Position numbers and translations under genes: made by a program | Assembly: GCA_021802555.1 (NCBI GenBank) | Contig: JAJZRU010000003.1 | Location: 107,523-171,522 of the forward strand | From: Pseudomonadota bacterium | GTDB taxonomy: Bacteria; Pseudomonadota; Gammaproteobacteria; Burkholderiales; Thiobacillaceae | Length of the DNA stretch: 64,000 bases | Direction: 5' to 3' | In this document: piece by piece, positions 8,757 through 18,408 of the stretch | Layout: the number at the start of each line of letters is the position of its first letter | How positions within the stretch are numbered: the first letter of the stretch is position 1 | Notes under the pieces: generated by a model | What the model saw: the letters and a program-made list of their open reading frames with translations, nothing else | The model's database searches: none | What the model was told of the DNA's origin: nothing

Positions 8757-9832
8757 GGGGCCGAGCGCACCACCTGCACGCGCGCGCCGTTGCTCAGGAA
8801 GCCGGCGCCGTCCTTCACCACCTGCTCACCGGCGGCCAGCCCGGCGAGGATTTCCGCCCAGCCGCCCCGGCGCGTGCCGGTCTGCACCGTGTGCGCCACG
8901 GCGCGGCCGTCTTGCACGGTGTACACGACCTGTCCGGCGGGGCGGATCACCACCGATTCGTCCGGCACCACCAGGGCGGCGGGCCGGGTGGCCAGCACCA
9001 CGCGGCCGTCCACGCTCGCGCCGGCCGGCAGGCTGAGGCCGGGGGGCAGCGGCACGATGGCCTCGATAGCGCGGTTGCCGGTGCCGATCATGGGGCGCAG
9101 CTCGCTGACGACGCTGTCGAACGTGCCGCTTCTCACCGGCGTGGTGAGATGCACCGCCATGCCGGGCTTGAGCCGGTCGGCGAGGTTTTCCGGCAGGGGG
9201 AGATGGACTGTCTGCGCCTGTTCGGTGGCGATCACGAACAGCGGCTGCCCGGCGCGCGCGTAATCCCCGGCCGACGCCAGGCGGCTTTGCACCACGCCGG
9301 CCACGGGCGCGCGCACGGTGGTGCGGGAAAGATTGCGCGAGGACTGGTTGAACCCTGCGCCGGCCTGCTCGATCTGCGCATCGAGGGCTTTCAGCTGGGT
9401 GCGCGTGTTGTCCAGCGCGGCGCTGGACAGGAAACCCTGGCGCGCGAGCGACTCGTTGCGCGCCAGAGTCTGGCGCAAATTGGCGCGTTCGGCTTCCAGG
9501 CGGCGCAGGTTGGCGCGCTGCGCGCTCACGTCGGTGGCGTAGTCGCTGGCCTGGATCAGCGCGAGGGGCTGGTTCGTCCGCACGCGATCGCCCGTTTCGA
9601 CGAGGATTTTTTCGATGCGGCCGGAGACTTCGGCCGCCACCTGGGGCGCCACCTGGCTTTCCACCGTGCCGTAGGCATCGACCGTGTCCTCGACCGGGCG
9701 CTGTACCACCGCAGCGAGCGTGATGGCCACGGGCGGCGCCCCGCGAGGGGCGGATTTATCCGCGCCGCAGCCGGCGAGAGCGAGCGCGGCGGCGGCCAGG
9801 CAAAAGCGGGTCAGCGTTCGGGTCATGCCCAT
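8753..9832 (-). CDS. RND periplasmic adaptor lipoprotein (membrane fusion protein)
   Basis: Protein of 359 residues beginning with a lipoprotein signal peptide; the lipobox LAGC lies near residues 19-22. Then come the barrel-sandwich hybrid (VDAYGTVESQVAPQVAAEVSGRI), a coiled-coil hairpin of about 70 residues rich in R, L and Q, the second lipoyl half (RAPVAGVVQSRLASAGDYA) and a beta-barrel domain. This is the adaptor linking the RND permease to an outer-membrane channel. Its stop codon overlaps the start of the permease gene. Two ATG codons six bases apart (MGM) are possible starts; I use the first. No regulator gene is adjacent. Confidence 0.88.
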   Translation of the reverse strand: MGMTRTLTRFCLAAAALALAGCGADKSAPRGAPPVAITLAAVVQRPVEDTVDAYGTVESQVAPQVAAEVSGRIEKILVETGDRVRTNQPLALIQASDYATDVSAQRANLRRLEAERANLRQTLARNESLARQGFLSSAALDNTRTQLKALDAQIEQAGAGFNQSSRNLSRTTVRAPVAGVVQSRLASAGDYARAGQPLFVIATEQAQTVHLPLPENLADRLKPGMAVHLTTPVRSGTFDSVVSELRPMIGTGNRAIEAIVPLPPGLSLPAGASVDGRVVLATRPAALVVPDESVVIRPAGQVVYTVQDGRAVAHTVQTGTRRGGWAEILAGLAAGEQVVKDGAGFLSNGARVQVVRSAP

Positions 9833-9870
9833 AAGACGGCAGCGCGGGAGAAAAGATTGAGCGCCGCGGC

Positions 9871-10143
9871 TCAGCTTTTGGGCGGCACGTAGCCGGCCGG
9901 CGTCTCCGCGCCCTCGCCGAAGAAGAAGCGCTCCATCTGCTCGGCAAGATATTTGCGCGCCTTGGCGTCCACCAGATTGAGGCGGTTTTCGTTGATCAGC
10001 ATGGTCTGCTGGCGCGTCCAGGCGCCCCAGGCCTCCTTGGAGACGTTGTCGAAAATGCGCTTGCCCAGCTCGCCGGGAACGGGGGGAAAGGCCAGGCCTT
10101 CGGCCTCGCGGCCGAGCTTCACGCAATGCACCATGCGGGTCAT
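9871..10143 (-). CDS. yggX: Probable Fe(2+)-trafficking protein YggX
   Basis: Protein of 90 residues, the family's normal length, with the conserved N-terminal [18 protein letters not shown] (the single conserved cysteine at residue 7), [13 protein letters not shown] and [17 protein letters not shown]. YggX protects iron-sulfur proteins from oxidative damage and is thought to handle ferrous iron in the cytoplasm. It is on the same strand as the RND adaptor and 38 bases before it, but belongs functionally to housekeeping iron metabolism. Confidence 0.93.
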   Translation of the reverse strand: MTRMVHCVKLGREAEGLAFPPVPGELGKRIFDNVSKEAWGAWTRQQTMLINENRLNLVDAKARKYLAEQMERFFFGEGAETPAGYVPPKS

Positions 10144-10209
10144 CGTTGGCTCCTGAATGTCGAGAAAATATTGCGGAATTTAACCTCAAGCCCCGCCGCG
10201 GGCAAACTT

Positions 10210-10533
10210 TCAGCCCGCGCCCCTCTCCAGCCGGCGCGCAAATACGCGCATTTCCTTGGCCGCCTGGAGGTCGCCCCTGGCTTCCGCGCGGGCGATGCCC
10301 TCCTCATAGGCCTGCCGCGCGGCGCTCGCGTCGCCGGCCTCGGCGAGCGCCCGTCCGAGCAGCTTCCAGGCGGCGGAGTAGTCGGCATCGAGTTCGACGG
10401 CGCGGCGCAGATGCGCGGCCGCCTCGGCGGGCTGCTTGAGCTTGAGATATTCGCTGCCCAGGCCGAAGCGCAGCAAGGCCGTGTCGCGTCCGGCGGCGAG
10501 CATTTTCTCCAGATTGGCGATGAGCGGGCTCAC
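10210..10533 (-). CDS. Tetratricopeptide-repeat protein
   Basis: Small protein of 107 residues made of about two and a half TPR units: LLRFGLGSEYLKLKQPAEAAAHLRRAVELD, then YSAAWKLLGRALAEAGDASAARQAYEEGIARA. TPR folds mediate protein-protein contacts; no catalytic domain is present. The chosen start is a GTG (MSPLIANLEKML) because the frame is otherwise open far upstream without homology. It lies 74 bases after ntrX on the same strand. Specific partner unknown. Confidence 0.65.
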   Translation of the reverse strand: MSPLIANLEKMLAAGRDTALLRFGLGSEYLKLKQPAEAAAHLRRAVELDADYSAAWKLLGRALAEAGDASAARQAYEEGIARAEARGDLQAAKEMRVFARRLERGAG

Positions 10534-10607
10534 GGTCGGCTTCTCCAGAAGGCGGGAGTAAACAATACCAGCAAAGCCACGAGGCGCCGCAGGCGGGCCG
10601 GGGATGG

Positions 10608-11882
10608 TCACAACTCTTCGTCGAGGCGCCGGCCGGGGCGGATGTTCAGCTGCTTGAGCTTGCGGTAGAGGTGCGTGCGCTCCAGCCCGGCGCGCTCCGC
10701 CACCCGCGTCATGCTGCCGCCCTCTTTTTGCATGTGGTATTCGAAGTACTGGCGCTCGAAGGCGTCGCGCGCCTCGCGCAGCGGCTGATCCAGGGACACC
10801 CCGGCGGTGCGCGCCGGCTGGCTTTGCGCCTTGATGGGCCCAAGTACGCGGGCGACTTCCTCCTGGTCCATTTCGGCGCCCGAGGCGGTGATGGCCAGCG
10901 TGCGCACCACGTTGTTGAGCTGCGGCAGGTTGCCCGGCCAGTCGAAGTTGCGCAGCTGGTTCAGCGCCGCCACGGTGAAGCGGCGCGGAGCGCATTGGTG
11001 CGCCTCGACCATCTGGGCGAGCATGAAATTGGCGATGTCGGGGATGTCCTCGCGGTGCTCGCGCAGCGCGGGCAGGCGCAGGCGCACGGTGGACAGGCGG
11101 TAATACACGCGGCTGTCCAGTTCGCCGGCGCTGATGAGGGATTCGGGGCTGCCGCTGCAGGCGGTGACCAAGCGGGCGTTCTTCGCGGCCAGCTTGTCGA
11201 TGATGAGATCCAGCCCCCTTTGCTCCAGGCGCGTGAGCTCGGTCAGTTCGGGCAGGAACAGGGTGCCGTTCTGCACCCGCTCGACGTAATCCAGCGGCGA
11301 CGAGGCCAGCAGCGCGCGGTTGTCGAGTTCCACCCAGGGCGTGTTGGGCTGGTGGAGGTGGCGCGCGCACAGGTCGAAGCCGCTGCCCGCCTCGCCCACG
11401 AAGAGCACCGGCGTGGTGTGGGCAGCGATGGCGGAGAGGCGTTTTTTGAGGTCCTGGACCAGCGGGCTCTTGCCCAGCGCGGCCAGGTCCATGACCGGAA
11501 CCTGGCGCGGCCCGTCGCTTTTCTTGAGGTGCTTCTGCACGGCGGCCAGCAGCTTGGCCAACGCCACGGGCTTCTCCAGGAAATCCACCGCGCCCAGGCG
11601 CGTGGCCTCGATCGCCGTGTCTATGGTGGCGTGGCCGGACATCATCACCACCGGCATGGTGAGCTGGCCGGTGGCGGTCCACTCCTTGAGCAGGGTGACG
11701 CCGTCGGTGTCCGGCATCCAGATGTCCAGCAGCACCAGGTCGGGCCGCGTTTGCTGGCGGAAGGCACGCGCCGCCTGGGCGTTCTCCGCCAGGTGCACGT
11801 CATAGCCTTCCTCGGTGAGGATTTCGGACAGCAGTTCGCGGATGCCGACTTCGTCGTCCACGACCAGGATATGGCCGCTCAT
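10608..11882 (-). CDS. ntrX: NtrX-like response regulator with degenerate AAA+ domain
   Basis: Protein of 424 residues: receiver domain (acid pocket VVDDE, phospho-acceptor D53 in LLDIWMPD, lysine in FLEKP), a sigma54-activator-like central domain, and a C-terminal Fis-type helix-turn-helix (ERTHLYRKLKQLNIRPGR). The central domain is eroded: the Walker A position reads GEAGSGFD (about 163-170), without the P-loop lysine; the Walker B equivalent reads GTLFLPEL instead of a GGTLFLDE pattern; and no GAFTGA loop is visible. It therefore probably regulates by DNA binding rather than by ATP-driven sigma54 activation. It overlaps ntrY by four bases and forms a two-component pair with it. Confidence 0.85.
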   Translation of the reverse strand: MSGHILVVDDEVGIRELLSEILTEEGYDVHLAENAQAARAFRQQTRPDLVLLDIWMPDTDGVTLLKEWTATGQLTMPVVMMSGHATIDTAIEATRLGAVDFLEKPVALAKLLAAVQKHLKKSDGPRQVPVMDLAALGKSPLVQDLKKRLSAIAAHTTPVLFVGEAGSGFDLCARHLHQPNTPWVELDNRALLASSPLDYVERVQNGTLFLPELTELTRLEQRGLDLIIDKLAAKNARLVTACSGSPESLISAGELDSRVYYRLSTVRLRLPALREHREDIPDIANFMLAQMVEAHQCAPRRFTVAALNQLRNFDWPGNLPQLNNVVRTLAITASGAEMDQEEVARVLGPIKAQSQPARTAGVSLDQPLREARDAFERQYFEYHMQKEGGSMTRVAERAGLERTHLYRKLKQLNIRPGRRLDEEL

Positions 11883-14005
11883 GAGACCTCTCTTTCATAC
11901 AGGGGCAGAGTGATGGTTACGCGTGCCCCGCGCGGCTGCAGATTTTCCACGCTGATGTTGCCGTGATGCTCCTCGACGATCTTCTGCACGATGGCCAGCC
12001 CCAGCCCCGTGCCCTTGGCCTTGCTGGTGGCGTAGGGCTCGAACAGCCGCTGCATGAGATGTTCGGGAAATCCCGGCCCGTTGTCGGCCACCGCCAGCGT
12101 GGCCGCGCTCTCCGCCCGTGCAGTCGTGACTGCAACGCGGGGAGCGGGCTCGCCCTGCAAAGCGTCCTGCGCATTTTGCAACAGATTGTGCAGAACTTGG
12201 CGCAGCAGCGCAGAATCTCCTGCCACCGGGGGCAGATTTTCGGCGAGGGCCACTTCCAGGCCGAGCGCCTTGCGGTCGTACAGGCCCAGCACTTCGCGCA
12301 CCAGGGCGTTGAGGTCCATGGCGCCCAGGCGTGCGCTGGGCATGCGCGCGTAGCTGGCAAAGGCGTCCACCATGCCCTTCATGGCCGCCACCTGGTTGAC
12401 GATGGTCTGGGTGGAGCGATCGAGAAATTCGGCGTCGCCGTTGGCCACCTTGTCGGCCAGCTTGCGCGCCAGCCGCTCCGCCGCGAGCTGGATGGGCGTG
12501 AGGGGATTCTTGATCTCGTGCGCCAGGCGCCGCGCCACTTCGCTCCAGGCGGCGTCGCGCTCGGCGCGGATGAGTTTGGTGACGTTGTCGAACACCAGGG
12601 TATAGCCTTCATCCATGCCGGCCGGCAGGCGGCTGCCGCGCACCAGCAGTTTGAGCGGGCCGCCGGGTGCGGCGTAATCGAGTTGCTCCTGCCAGCTTGT
12701 GTCACCGGCGCTGAAATGCTCGTGCGCGCGCGAGCCGAACTGGGCCAGGGCGCTGTCGCCCTCACCCCAGCCGGCGAGCGGCTTGCCCAGCAGGCTGGCG
12801 GCATCGGCGCCGAGGATGCGCGCCGCCGCCTCGTTGACGGTGCGCGTCGCCAGGGCGCCGTCCAGGGCGATGACGCCAGACGAGAGGTGCCCGAGCACGT
12901 TCTCCAGATAGGCCTTGGCCTGCTCGGTCTGCTGCTGGTTGTGCTCCGCCTGCTGCTTGGCCTCGCTCAGCTGGCGGGTCATGCGGTTGAAGGATTTGAT
13001 GAGCGCGCCCAGCTCGTCCCGGCTGGAAACCGGCTGCATTTGCGAAAAATCCCCCTGCGCCACCGCGCGCGTGCCGCGCGCCAGGCTGCGCAGGGGTGCC
13101 CCCAGGCGTTCCGACACCAGATAGGCCAGGGTCGTGGTGAGCAGCAGCGCCACCAGGAGCGTGAGGGTCAGGGCCAGTCCGTAAAGCCGCTTCAGGCCCA
13201 GGCGGGACAGCGCCAGCTGCTGGTATTCCTGGTAGGTCGTCTGCACCGCGTCGGCGTCGCGCGCCAGGCCGGGCGGCACGGGCTGGATCACTTGCAGCAC
13301 GCGCGTGCCCCCGGTGAGCGAGGCGGAGTAGACCGGCACCAGAACGCGCATCACCAGATCGCCGTTCTCGCCGACTTCCACTTGGCGGTAGGGCTGCTGC
13401 TGGCGTACCTGCCAAAGCAGGTTGCGGCTGGGGATGTCGGGCAGCAGGCCGCTGTTTTCGCTGCCGGCATAGGCCATGACGTTGCCGGACTCGTCGAACA
13501 GCGTCGCCTCCGAGACCGCCGCCTGTTCGCGCAGGTTGGACAGCAGGGTGATGCTGGTGCCGGCGCCCTCGCCGGAGAGCGCCACTGCCATGCGCTCGGC
13601 CTTCTTGTTGAGGTCCTGCAGGAGATCATTGAGCGCCGCCTGCCCCAGATTCACGCCCGAGGCCAGGGCGCGGTCCACGCGCACGTCGAACCAGGATTCG
13701 ATGGTGCGGTTGAGAAAGTACACCGAGGTCAGATAGACCACTGCGCCGGGCAGCACCGCCACCACCATGAACCAGATCAGCAGGCGGTAGGTGAGCTTGC
13801 TGCCGAACACCCCGGCGCGCATGCGCCGGCGCAGCAGCCAGAGCTGCCAGATTACGGCGATGAGCAGGAGGACGGCGCCGGCAGAGCCGACGAGGAGCAG
13901 GGAAGAAAATGTCTCGCTCAGCTGCGGGGTGTCGTGGCTGGCGGTGAAGAGAAAATACAGCAGGGCGGCCGCCGCGAGGGCGGCCGCCGTCAGCATATAT
14001 TTCAT
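11879..14005 (-). CDS. ntrY: NtrY-like sensor histidine kinase
   Basis: Membrane kinase of 708 residues. Three to four N-terminal helices lie in residues 1-115, followed by an extracytoplasmic sensor region, another helix (LALTLTLLVALLLTTTLAYLV), a HAMP domain (ERLGAPLRSLARGTRAVAQG), a PAS-like region, the phospho-acceptor box ARRLAHEIKNPLTPIQLAAE, and the ATP-binding domain with LLQNAQDAL, DNGPGFP and GTGLGLAIV. It would phosphorylate the NtrX encoded next. The gene follows DUF4390 with a four-base overlap, the usual betaproteobacterial order. The signal sensed is unknown; nitrogen or redox roles have been proposed for this family. Confidence 0.9.
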   Translation of the reverse strand: MKYMLTAAALAAAALLYFLFTASHDTPQLSETFSSLLLVGSAGAVLLLIAVIWQLWLLRRRMRAGVFGSKLTYRLLIWFMVVAVLPGAVVYLTSVYFLNRTIESWFDVRVDRALASGVNLGQAALNDLLQDLNKKAERMAVALSGEGAGTSITLLSNLREQAAVSEATLFDESGNVMAYAGSENSGLLPDIPSRNLLWQVRQQQPYRQVEVGENGDLVMRVLVPVYSASLTGGTRVLQVIQPVPPGLARDADAVQTTYQEYQQLALSRLGLKRLYGLALTLTLLVALLLTTTLAYLVSERLGAPLRSLARGTRAVAQGDFSQMQPVSSRDELGALIKSFNRMTRQLSEAKQQAEHNQQQTEQAKAYLENVLGHLSSGVIALDGALATRTVNEAAARILGADAASLLGKPLAGWGEGDSALAQFGSRAHEHFSAGDTSWQEQLDYAAPGGPLKLLVRGSRLPAGMDEGYTLVFDNVTKLIRAERDAAWSEVARRLAHEIKNPLTPIQLAAERLARKLADKVANGDAEFLDRSTQTIVNQVAAMKGMVDAFASYARMPSARLGAMDLNALVREVLGLYDRKALGLEVALAENLPPVAGDSALLRQVLHNLLQNAQDALQGEPAPRVAVTTARAESAATLAVADNGPGFPEHLMQRLFEPYATSKAKGTGLGLAIVQKIVEEHHGNISVENLQPRGARVTITLPLYEREVS

Positions 14006-14556
14006 GGGGCCGCCTCGACCTTCCACACATACCAGGGGCTTTCCAGCGACCAATTGCCGGACGCCAGGGCATTGACCTGCATGGGCCTGGAGAGCTGCGA
14101 GGTGTCCAGCTTCATGCGCAGTGCGGCGCGGTAGGTCGTGCCCGGCTTGAGCTGCCCGCTATCCAGCACCGACCAGGCGCGCAGCCGGCCGAGGCCCGCG
14201 AGCGCCTCGCGCAGGGTATCGTAGGCGTGCGTCTGATAGCCGCTTTCCAGCAGATAGCGGCGCAGCAGGAAGTTGTAGCTCAAGCGGCTTTGCCTGTCCT
14301 CGCGCGCCAACTCCGCGTCGAACCACCAGCGCCGCGGCTCGACCAGGCGGAAGTCGGTGCGGAACACCAGGGTGACGCCTTTCTGCAGGGCTTCGTCCAG
14401 CGTCGGATTGAGTTGCACGGCAAGGCGCGCGTCGACTTCGTAGCGCTCTTTCTTGAGCGTGAGCTCCGCGTTTTCCACGCGTATGCCGGCGGCCGCGGCG
14501 GGTGGCGGCGCCAAGGCCAATCCTGCGGCCAGCCCCAGGACCAGCAGCAGGAGCAG
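14002..14556 (-). CDS. DUF4390 protein, upstream partner of NtrYX
   Basis: About 184 residues. A hydrophobic N-terminal segment (LLLLLVLGLAAGLALAPPPAAAA) looks like a signal peptide; the rest carries DUF4390 features (AELTLKKERYEVDARLAVQLN, LEEAL-like GVTLVFRTDFRLVEPRRWWFD, SYNFLLRRYLLES). It is predicted to be periplasmic. The family nearly always lies between rsmB and ntrY in betaproteobacteria, as here, but its function is unknown. No ATG, GTG or TTG exists in frame close to the signal peptide; I give a CTG at 14556, and the start remains uncertain. The gene follows the rsmB stop immediately and overlaps ntrY by four bases. Confidence 0.75.
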   Translation of the reverse strand: MLLLLVLGLAAGLALAPPPAAAAGIRVENAELTLKKERYEVDARLAVQLNPTLDEALQKGVTLVFRTDFRLVEPRRWWFDAELAREDRQSRLSYNFLLRRYLLESGYQTHAYDTLREALAGLGRLRAWSVLDSGQLKPGTTYRAALRMKLDTSQLSRPMQVNALASGNWSLESPWYVWKVEAAP

Positions 14557-14560
14557 TCGT

Positions 14561-15805
14561 TCAAGAGGTTTTTTCCAGCAGGGCGTAGAAGAAGCCGTCG
14601 TTGCGCCGCGCAGGCGGCAACCTGCCGTCGCCCAGTTCGGCCGGCAGGGAAAGCCGGCGGGCGTCAGCATGAGTCTTGCGAAACGCTTGGATTTGGTTCT
14701 GATTTTCTTCCGGGAACACGGAACAGGTCGCGTACAGCAATTTACCACCGGGGGCCAGCGTCTGCCAGAGCGCAGCCAGGATTTTCGCCTGCTGGCGCGT
14801 GAAGGTCGCCAGGTCCGCGGGGCGCCGCTGCCACTTGATGTCCGGGTGGCGGCGCACCACGCCGGAGGCGGAACAGGGCACGTCCGCCAGGATGCGGTCG
14901 AACGGCCGGCCGTCCCACCAGGCCGCGGGATCGGCTGCGTCCGCGGCCAGCAGGCGGGCGTCCAGATGCAAGCGTGCGAGATTCTCGCGCACGCGTTCGA
15001 GCCTTGCGGCGTCGGCATCGAGCGCCAGCAGATCGACGTCGGCGCATTCCAGGATGTGGCCGGTCTTGCCGCCCGGCGCGGCGCAGGCATCCAGCACGCG
15101 TTGGCCGTCGGCGAGATCGAGCGCGAGCGCCGCCCATTGCGCGCCGGCATCCTGCACCGACACGAGGCCGTCGGCAAAGCCCGGCAGGCGGCTTACCGGC
15201 ACAGGCTGATCCAGGGTCAGCGCCCACGGGCCGCTCGGGCCGGCGGCGAGGCCGGCCTGCGCCAGCAACGCGAGGCAGCCGTCCGGGCTGATCCTGCGCC
15301 GGTTCACCCGCAGCGTCAGGGGCGGATGTTCCAGGCTGACCGCCAGCAGGGCCTGCCAGTCTTCGGGATAGGCGGCGCGCAGCTTGTCGACCCACCAGGC
15401 GGGAAAATTCCAGCGCCCCTCTTCGCTTGCCCGCGCGCGTTCCAGGGTCGATGCCGAGTCGCGCAGGAAATTGCGCAGCACGCCGTTGATCAGGCCGCGC
15501 GCCCATTTCGGTCCGGCGGCCTCGACCGTTTCGTTGACCACGGCATAAGCGGGAGCGTCGGTGTGCGCCAGCCGATACAGCGCCCCCAACAACAGGGCAT
15601 GCAGGCGCCGCTCCTTGAGCGGCTGGCGCAGCAGCTGGGCCAGCACGCCTTCCAGTTCGCCGCGAAAACGCAGCGCCCCGTAGGCGGTATCCATGACGGC
15701 GCCGCGGCCGTCCGAGAGCGCCGCGGCAGCGAGCGCCTGGGGCAGGGTGCGCCCGGCCAGCACCGCGGCCAGCACCCCGGCCCAGGCGGCAGCTTCAGCC
15801 GCCAC
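14561..15805 (-). CDS. rsmB: 16S rRNA (cytosine-967-C5)-methyltransferase RsmB
   Basis: Protein of 414 residues. The N-terminal NusB-like RNA-binding domain (about residues 1-130, with [13 protein letters not shown] and [13 protein letters not shown]) is followed by the methyltransferase domain: SAM-binding [15 protein letters not shown], the DVPCSASGV motif and the catalytic cysteine in [17 protein letters not shown]. It methylates C967 of 16S rRNA. It overlaps the end of htpX by 11 bases and precedes DUF4390, matching the conserved operon. Confidence 0.92.
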   Translation of the reverse strand: MAAEAAAWAGVLAAVLAGRTLPQALAAAALSDGRGAVMDTAYGALRFRGELEGVLAQLLRQPLKERRLHALLLGALYRLAHTDAPAYAVVNETVEAAGPKWARGLINGVLRNFLRDSASTLERARASEEGRWNFPAWWVDKLRAAYPEDWQALLAVSLEHPPLTLRVNRRRISPDGCLALLAQAGLAAGPSGPWALTLDQPVPVSRLPGFADGLVSVQDAGAQWAALALDLADGQRVLDACAAPGGKTGHILECADVDLLALDADAARLERVRENLARLHLDARLLAADAADPAAWWDGRPFDRILADVPCSASGVVRRHPDIKWQRRPADLATFTRQQAKILAALWQTLAPGGKLLYATCSVFPEENQNQIQAFRKTHADARRLSLPAELGDGRLPPARRNDGFFYALLEKTS

Positions 15806-16646
15806 GCGCCATTTGCAGCAGGCGCGCCACGCGCTCTTCCGTGGGCGGATGGGTGGCGAACAGGCCGGCGATGCCGCCGCCGGAGAGTGGGTTGATGATC
15901 ATCATCTGCGCGGTTTCGGGATGCGCCTCGGCCGGCGGCAGCGGCTGGCCGTGGGCATAGGCTTCGATCTTGCGCAGCGCGGAGGCGAGCGCCTCGGGGT
16001 CGCCGGAGATCTCCGCCCCGCCCGCGTCCGCGCCGAATTCGCGCGCGCGGGAGATGGCCATCTGGATGAGCATGGCGGCGAGCGGCGCGACGATCATGAC
16101 GAGGATGGCCAGCGCCGGATTCACGGAACGCCCCTCGCTGTCGCGCCCGCCGAAGAACAGGCCGAAATTCGCCAGCATGGAGATGGCGCCGGCGACCGTG
16201 GCGCTCAAGGTGGAAATGAGCGTGTCGCGATGGCGCACGTGGGTGAGTTCGTGCGCGATGACGCCGCGCAGCTCGCGCTCGGTGAGTATGCCCATGATGC
16301 CCGTGGTGGCCGCCACGGCGGCGTGCTCGGGGCTGCGCCCGGTGGCGAAGGCATTGGGCTGGGGCTCGTCGATGACATAGACGCGCGGCATGGGCAGGCC
16401 GGCGCGGCGCGCCAGCTCGGCGACGATCTGATACAGGCGGCCGCCGCTTTGCGCATCCACTTCCTGCGCGTTGTACATGCGCAGCACCATCTTGTCCGAG
16501 TTCCAGTAAGCGAACAAATTCATGGCTGCGGCGAACAGCAGGGCGATGAGCATGCCGCTTTGGCCGCCGATGAGAAAGCCCACGGCGCCGAACAGGGCGA
16601 CGATGGCCGCCATGAGGAAGGAAGTTTTCAACCAGTTGCCGAACAT
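15795..16646 (-). CDS. htpX: Membrane metalloprotease HtpX
   Basis: Protein of 283 residues with two N-terminal helices ([16 protein letters not shown] and [17 protein letters not shown]), the zinc-protease motif HELTH within [19 protein letters not shown], two more hydrophobic stretches, and the downstream [16 protein letters not shown] carrying the third zinc ligand. HtpX degrades misfolded membrane proteins. The start is the ATG giving [10 protein letters not shown], the family's usual N-terminus; the longer frame upstream has no support. It sits between fmt and rsmB. Confidence 0.93.
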   Translation of the reverse strand: MFGNWLKTSFLMAAIVALFGAVGFLIGGQSGMLIALLFAAAMNLFAYWNSDKMVLRMYNAQEVDAQSGGRLYQIVAELARRAGLPMPRVYVIDEPQPNAFATGRSPEHAAVAATTGIMGILTERELRGVIAHELTHVRHRDTLISTLSATVAGAISMLANFGLFFGGRDSEGRSVNPALAILVMIVAPLAAMLIQMAISRAREFGADAGGAEISGDPEALASALRKIEAYAHGQPLPPAEAHPETAQMMIINPLSGGGIAGLFATHPPTEERVARLLQMARGG

Positions 16647-16725
16647 TGAAACCGCTCCGCAAAGAAAAGGAGAAATCAGGGGCTTAGATGGGAGTATCGT
16701 GGGAAAATTCAAGGCCGGCGCGGCC

Positions 16726-17652
16726 TCAGGCGTCCTCGCCCAGGCGCTCCCCCGGCGCGAGATGCGCGCCGGCGAGCCAGTCGCTCGCGCGCACACGCCT
16801 GCCGCCGGCCTTTTGCACTTCCTCCAACACCAGGAGACCTTCGCCGCAGCCCACCACCAGGCCGCCGGCATCGGCGCGCAGGACGACGCCGGGCTCGCCG
16901 CGGCCCGGCAGGGCGCGCGCCGACCAGATTTTCAGCTTTTCTCCCCGCAGGCTGGTGTAGGCGCCGGGCTGCGGATTGTAGGCCCGCACGGCGCGCACGA
17001 TGGCCTCGGCCGGCTGCCGCCAGTCGATGTGAGCTTCGGCCTTGTCCAGCTTGGCGGCATAGGTGGCGAGGCTCTCGTCCTGGGGTTGCGCCGCCAGGCT
17101 GTCCAGCCGGTCGAGCGCTTCGACGATGGCGGCCGCACCGAGTGCGGCGAGGCGGTCGTGCAGGCTGCCGGCGGTTTCTTCGGCGCCGATGGCAAGGGGC
17201 TTCGCGAGCAGCATGGCGCCGGTGTCCAGGCCGGCGTCCATTTGCATGACGGTGATGCCGGTTTCGGCGTCGCCCGCGAGGATGGCCCGCTGGATGGGCG
17301 CGGCGCCGCGCCAGCGCGGCAGCAGCGAAGCGTGGATGTTCAGGCAGCCGCGCGCCGGGATGTCCAGCACGGCCTGGGGCAGAATGAGGCCGTAGGCGGC
17401 GACGACCATGACTTCGGGGCGGGCCGCGCGCAGGACCTCCTGACTCGCCGCGTCCCGCAGGGTGGCGGGCTGGAACACCGGCAGGCCGTGGGCCAGGGCG
17501 ACGCGCTTGACCGGGCTCGCTGTCAGTTGCATGCCGCGCCCGGCGGGGCGATCCGGCTGGGTCAGCACCAGGGCGATTTCGTGGCCCGCGGCGATCAGGG
17601 CGGTGAGCGCCCCGGCGGCAAACTCCGGCGTGCCGGCGAAAATGAGCCTCAA
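16726..17652 (-). CDS. fmt: Methionyl-tRNA formyltransferase
   Basis: Protein of 308 residues. It begins [23 protein letters not shown] and has the catalytic and folate region [22 protein letters not shown] and [20 protein letters not shown], followed by the C-terminal OB-like tRNA-binding domain. It formylates initiator Met-tRNA using 10-formyl-tetrahydrofolate. It lies 31 bases downstream of def on the same strand, the common def-fmt pair. Confidence 0.96.
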   Translation of the reverse strand: MRLIFAGTPEFAAGALTALIAAGHEIALVLTQPDRPAGRGMQLTASPVKRVALAHGLPVFQPATLRDAASQEVLRAARPEVMVVAAYGLILPQAVLDIPARGCLNIHASLLPRWRGAAPIQRAILAGDAETGITVMQMDAGLDTGAMLLAKPLAIGAEETAGSLHDRLAALGAAAIVEALDRLDSLAAQPQDESLATYAAKLDKAEAHIDWRQPAEAIVRAVRAYNPQPGAYTSLRGEKLKIWSARALPGRGEPGVVLRADAGGLVVGCGEGLLVLEEVQKAGGRRVRASDWLAGAHLAPGERLGEDA

Positions 17653-17683
17653 GATGCGGTTCGACGTGGGCGGGTGAGAAAAC

Positions 17684-18217
17684 TCACAGGACGATGTGCT
17701 CGCGCTCGGGCGTTTTGCGCGTCTCGCGGGCTTCCTTGAGCAGCTTGATTTTGACCCGGCCGCGTTTCAGGGGCGAAAGGTAGTCGACGAAGACCTTGCC
17801 CATGAGGTGGTCCATCTCGTGCTGGACACACACGGCCAGCAGCTCATCGGCCTCGAATTCGTAGGGCTGGCCGTCGCGGCCCAACGCACGCACGCGGATG
17901 TGGGCGGCGCGCTCCACCTTGTCGAAATAACCCGGCACGGACAAACAGCCTTCCTCCCAGGTGATCTTGCCGGACTTTTCCAGGATTTCCGGGTTGATGA
18001 GCACCTTGAGGTCGTTCCTGTCCTCGGAAATGTCGATGACGATGACCCGCTCGTGGATGTCGACCTGGGTCGCCGCCAGACCGATGCCGGGCGCGGCGTA
18101 CATGGTCTCGGCCATGTCGTCGACCAATTTCCGGATGCGGGCGTCTACCTCGGCAACCGGCTGGGCCACTTTATGGAGGCGGGGATCGGGGTAACGCAGG
18201 ATGCTGAGTTTTGCCAT
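17684..18217 (-). CDS. def: Peptide deformylase
   Basis: Protein of 177 residues with all three metal motifs: [10 protein letters not shown] (motif I), EEGCLSVPG (motif II, cysteine ligand) and [12 protein letters not shown] (motif III, HExxH). It removes the formyl group from nascent proteins. First gene of the minus-strand housekeeping operon def-fmt-htpX-rsmB and divergent from the LysM gene at 18409. Confidence 0.96.
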   Translation of the reverse strand: MAKLSILRYPDPRLHKVAQPVAEVDARIRKLVDDMAETMYAAPGIGLAATQVDIHERVIVIDISEDRNDLKVLINPEILEKSGKITWEEGCLSVPGYFDKVERAAHIRVRALGRDGQPYEFEADELLAVCVQHEMDHLMGKVFVDYLSPLKRGRVKIKLLKEARETRKTPEREHIVL

Positions 18218-18408
18218 GGTGCGCAGGCTGCCGGGGCGGCAGGAGGCTCCGCCTAAACCCGGCGAAATTTCTGCCGTAAAGGGTTCAGTTGAACCATATA
18301 TGCTATCGACGAATTAGACAAGGTCTAACGGGGGCCGAGACATTGCTGCGTGCGGCGCTGCATCGTCCCTCGCGGCATATTTCGCACCTGCTGAATGGAG
18401 GGTTTTCC

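Noticed and set aside
6636..9263. Long plus-strand frame across the RND pump genes
   Set aside because: Antisense shadow of the RND permease and adaptor; no recognisable fold and no ribosome binding site.
11963..14134. Plus-strand frame of more than 700 codons opposite ntrY
   Set aside because: Shadow of the sensor kinase; composition bias (His, Gln, Ala, Gly) without homology.
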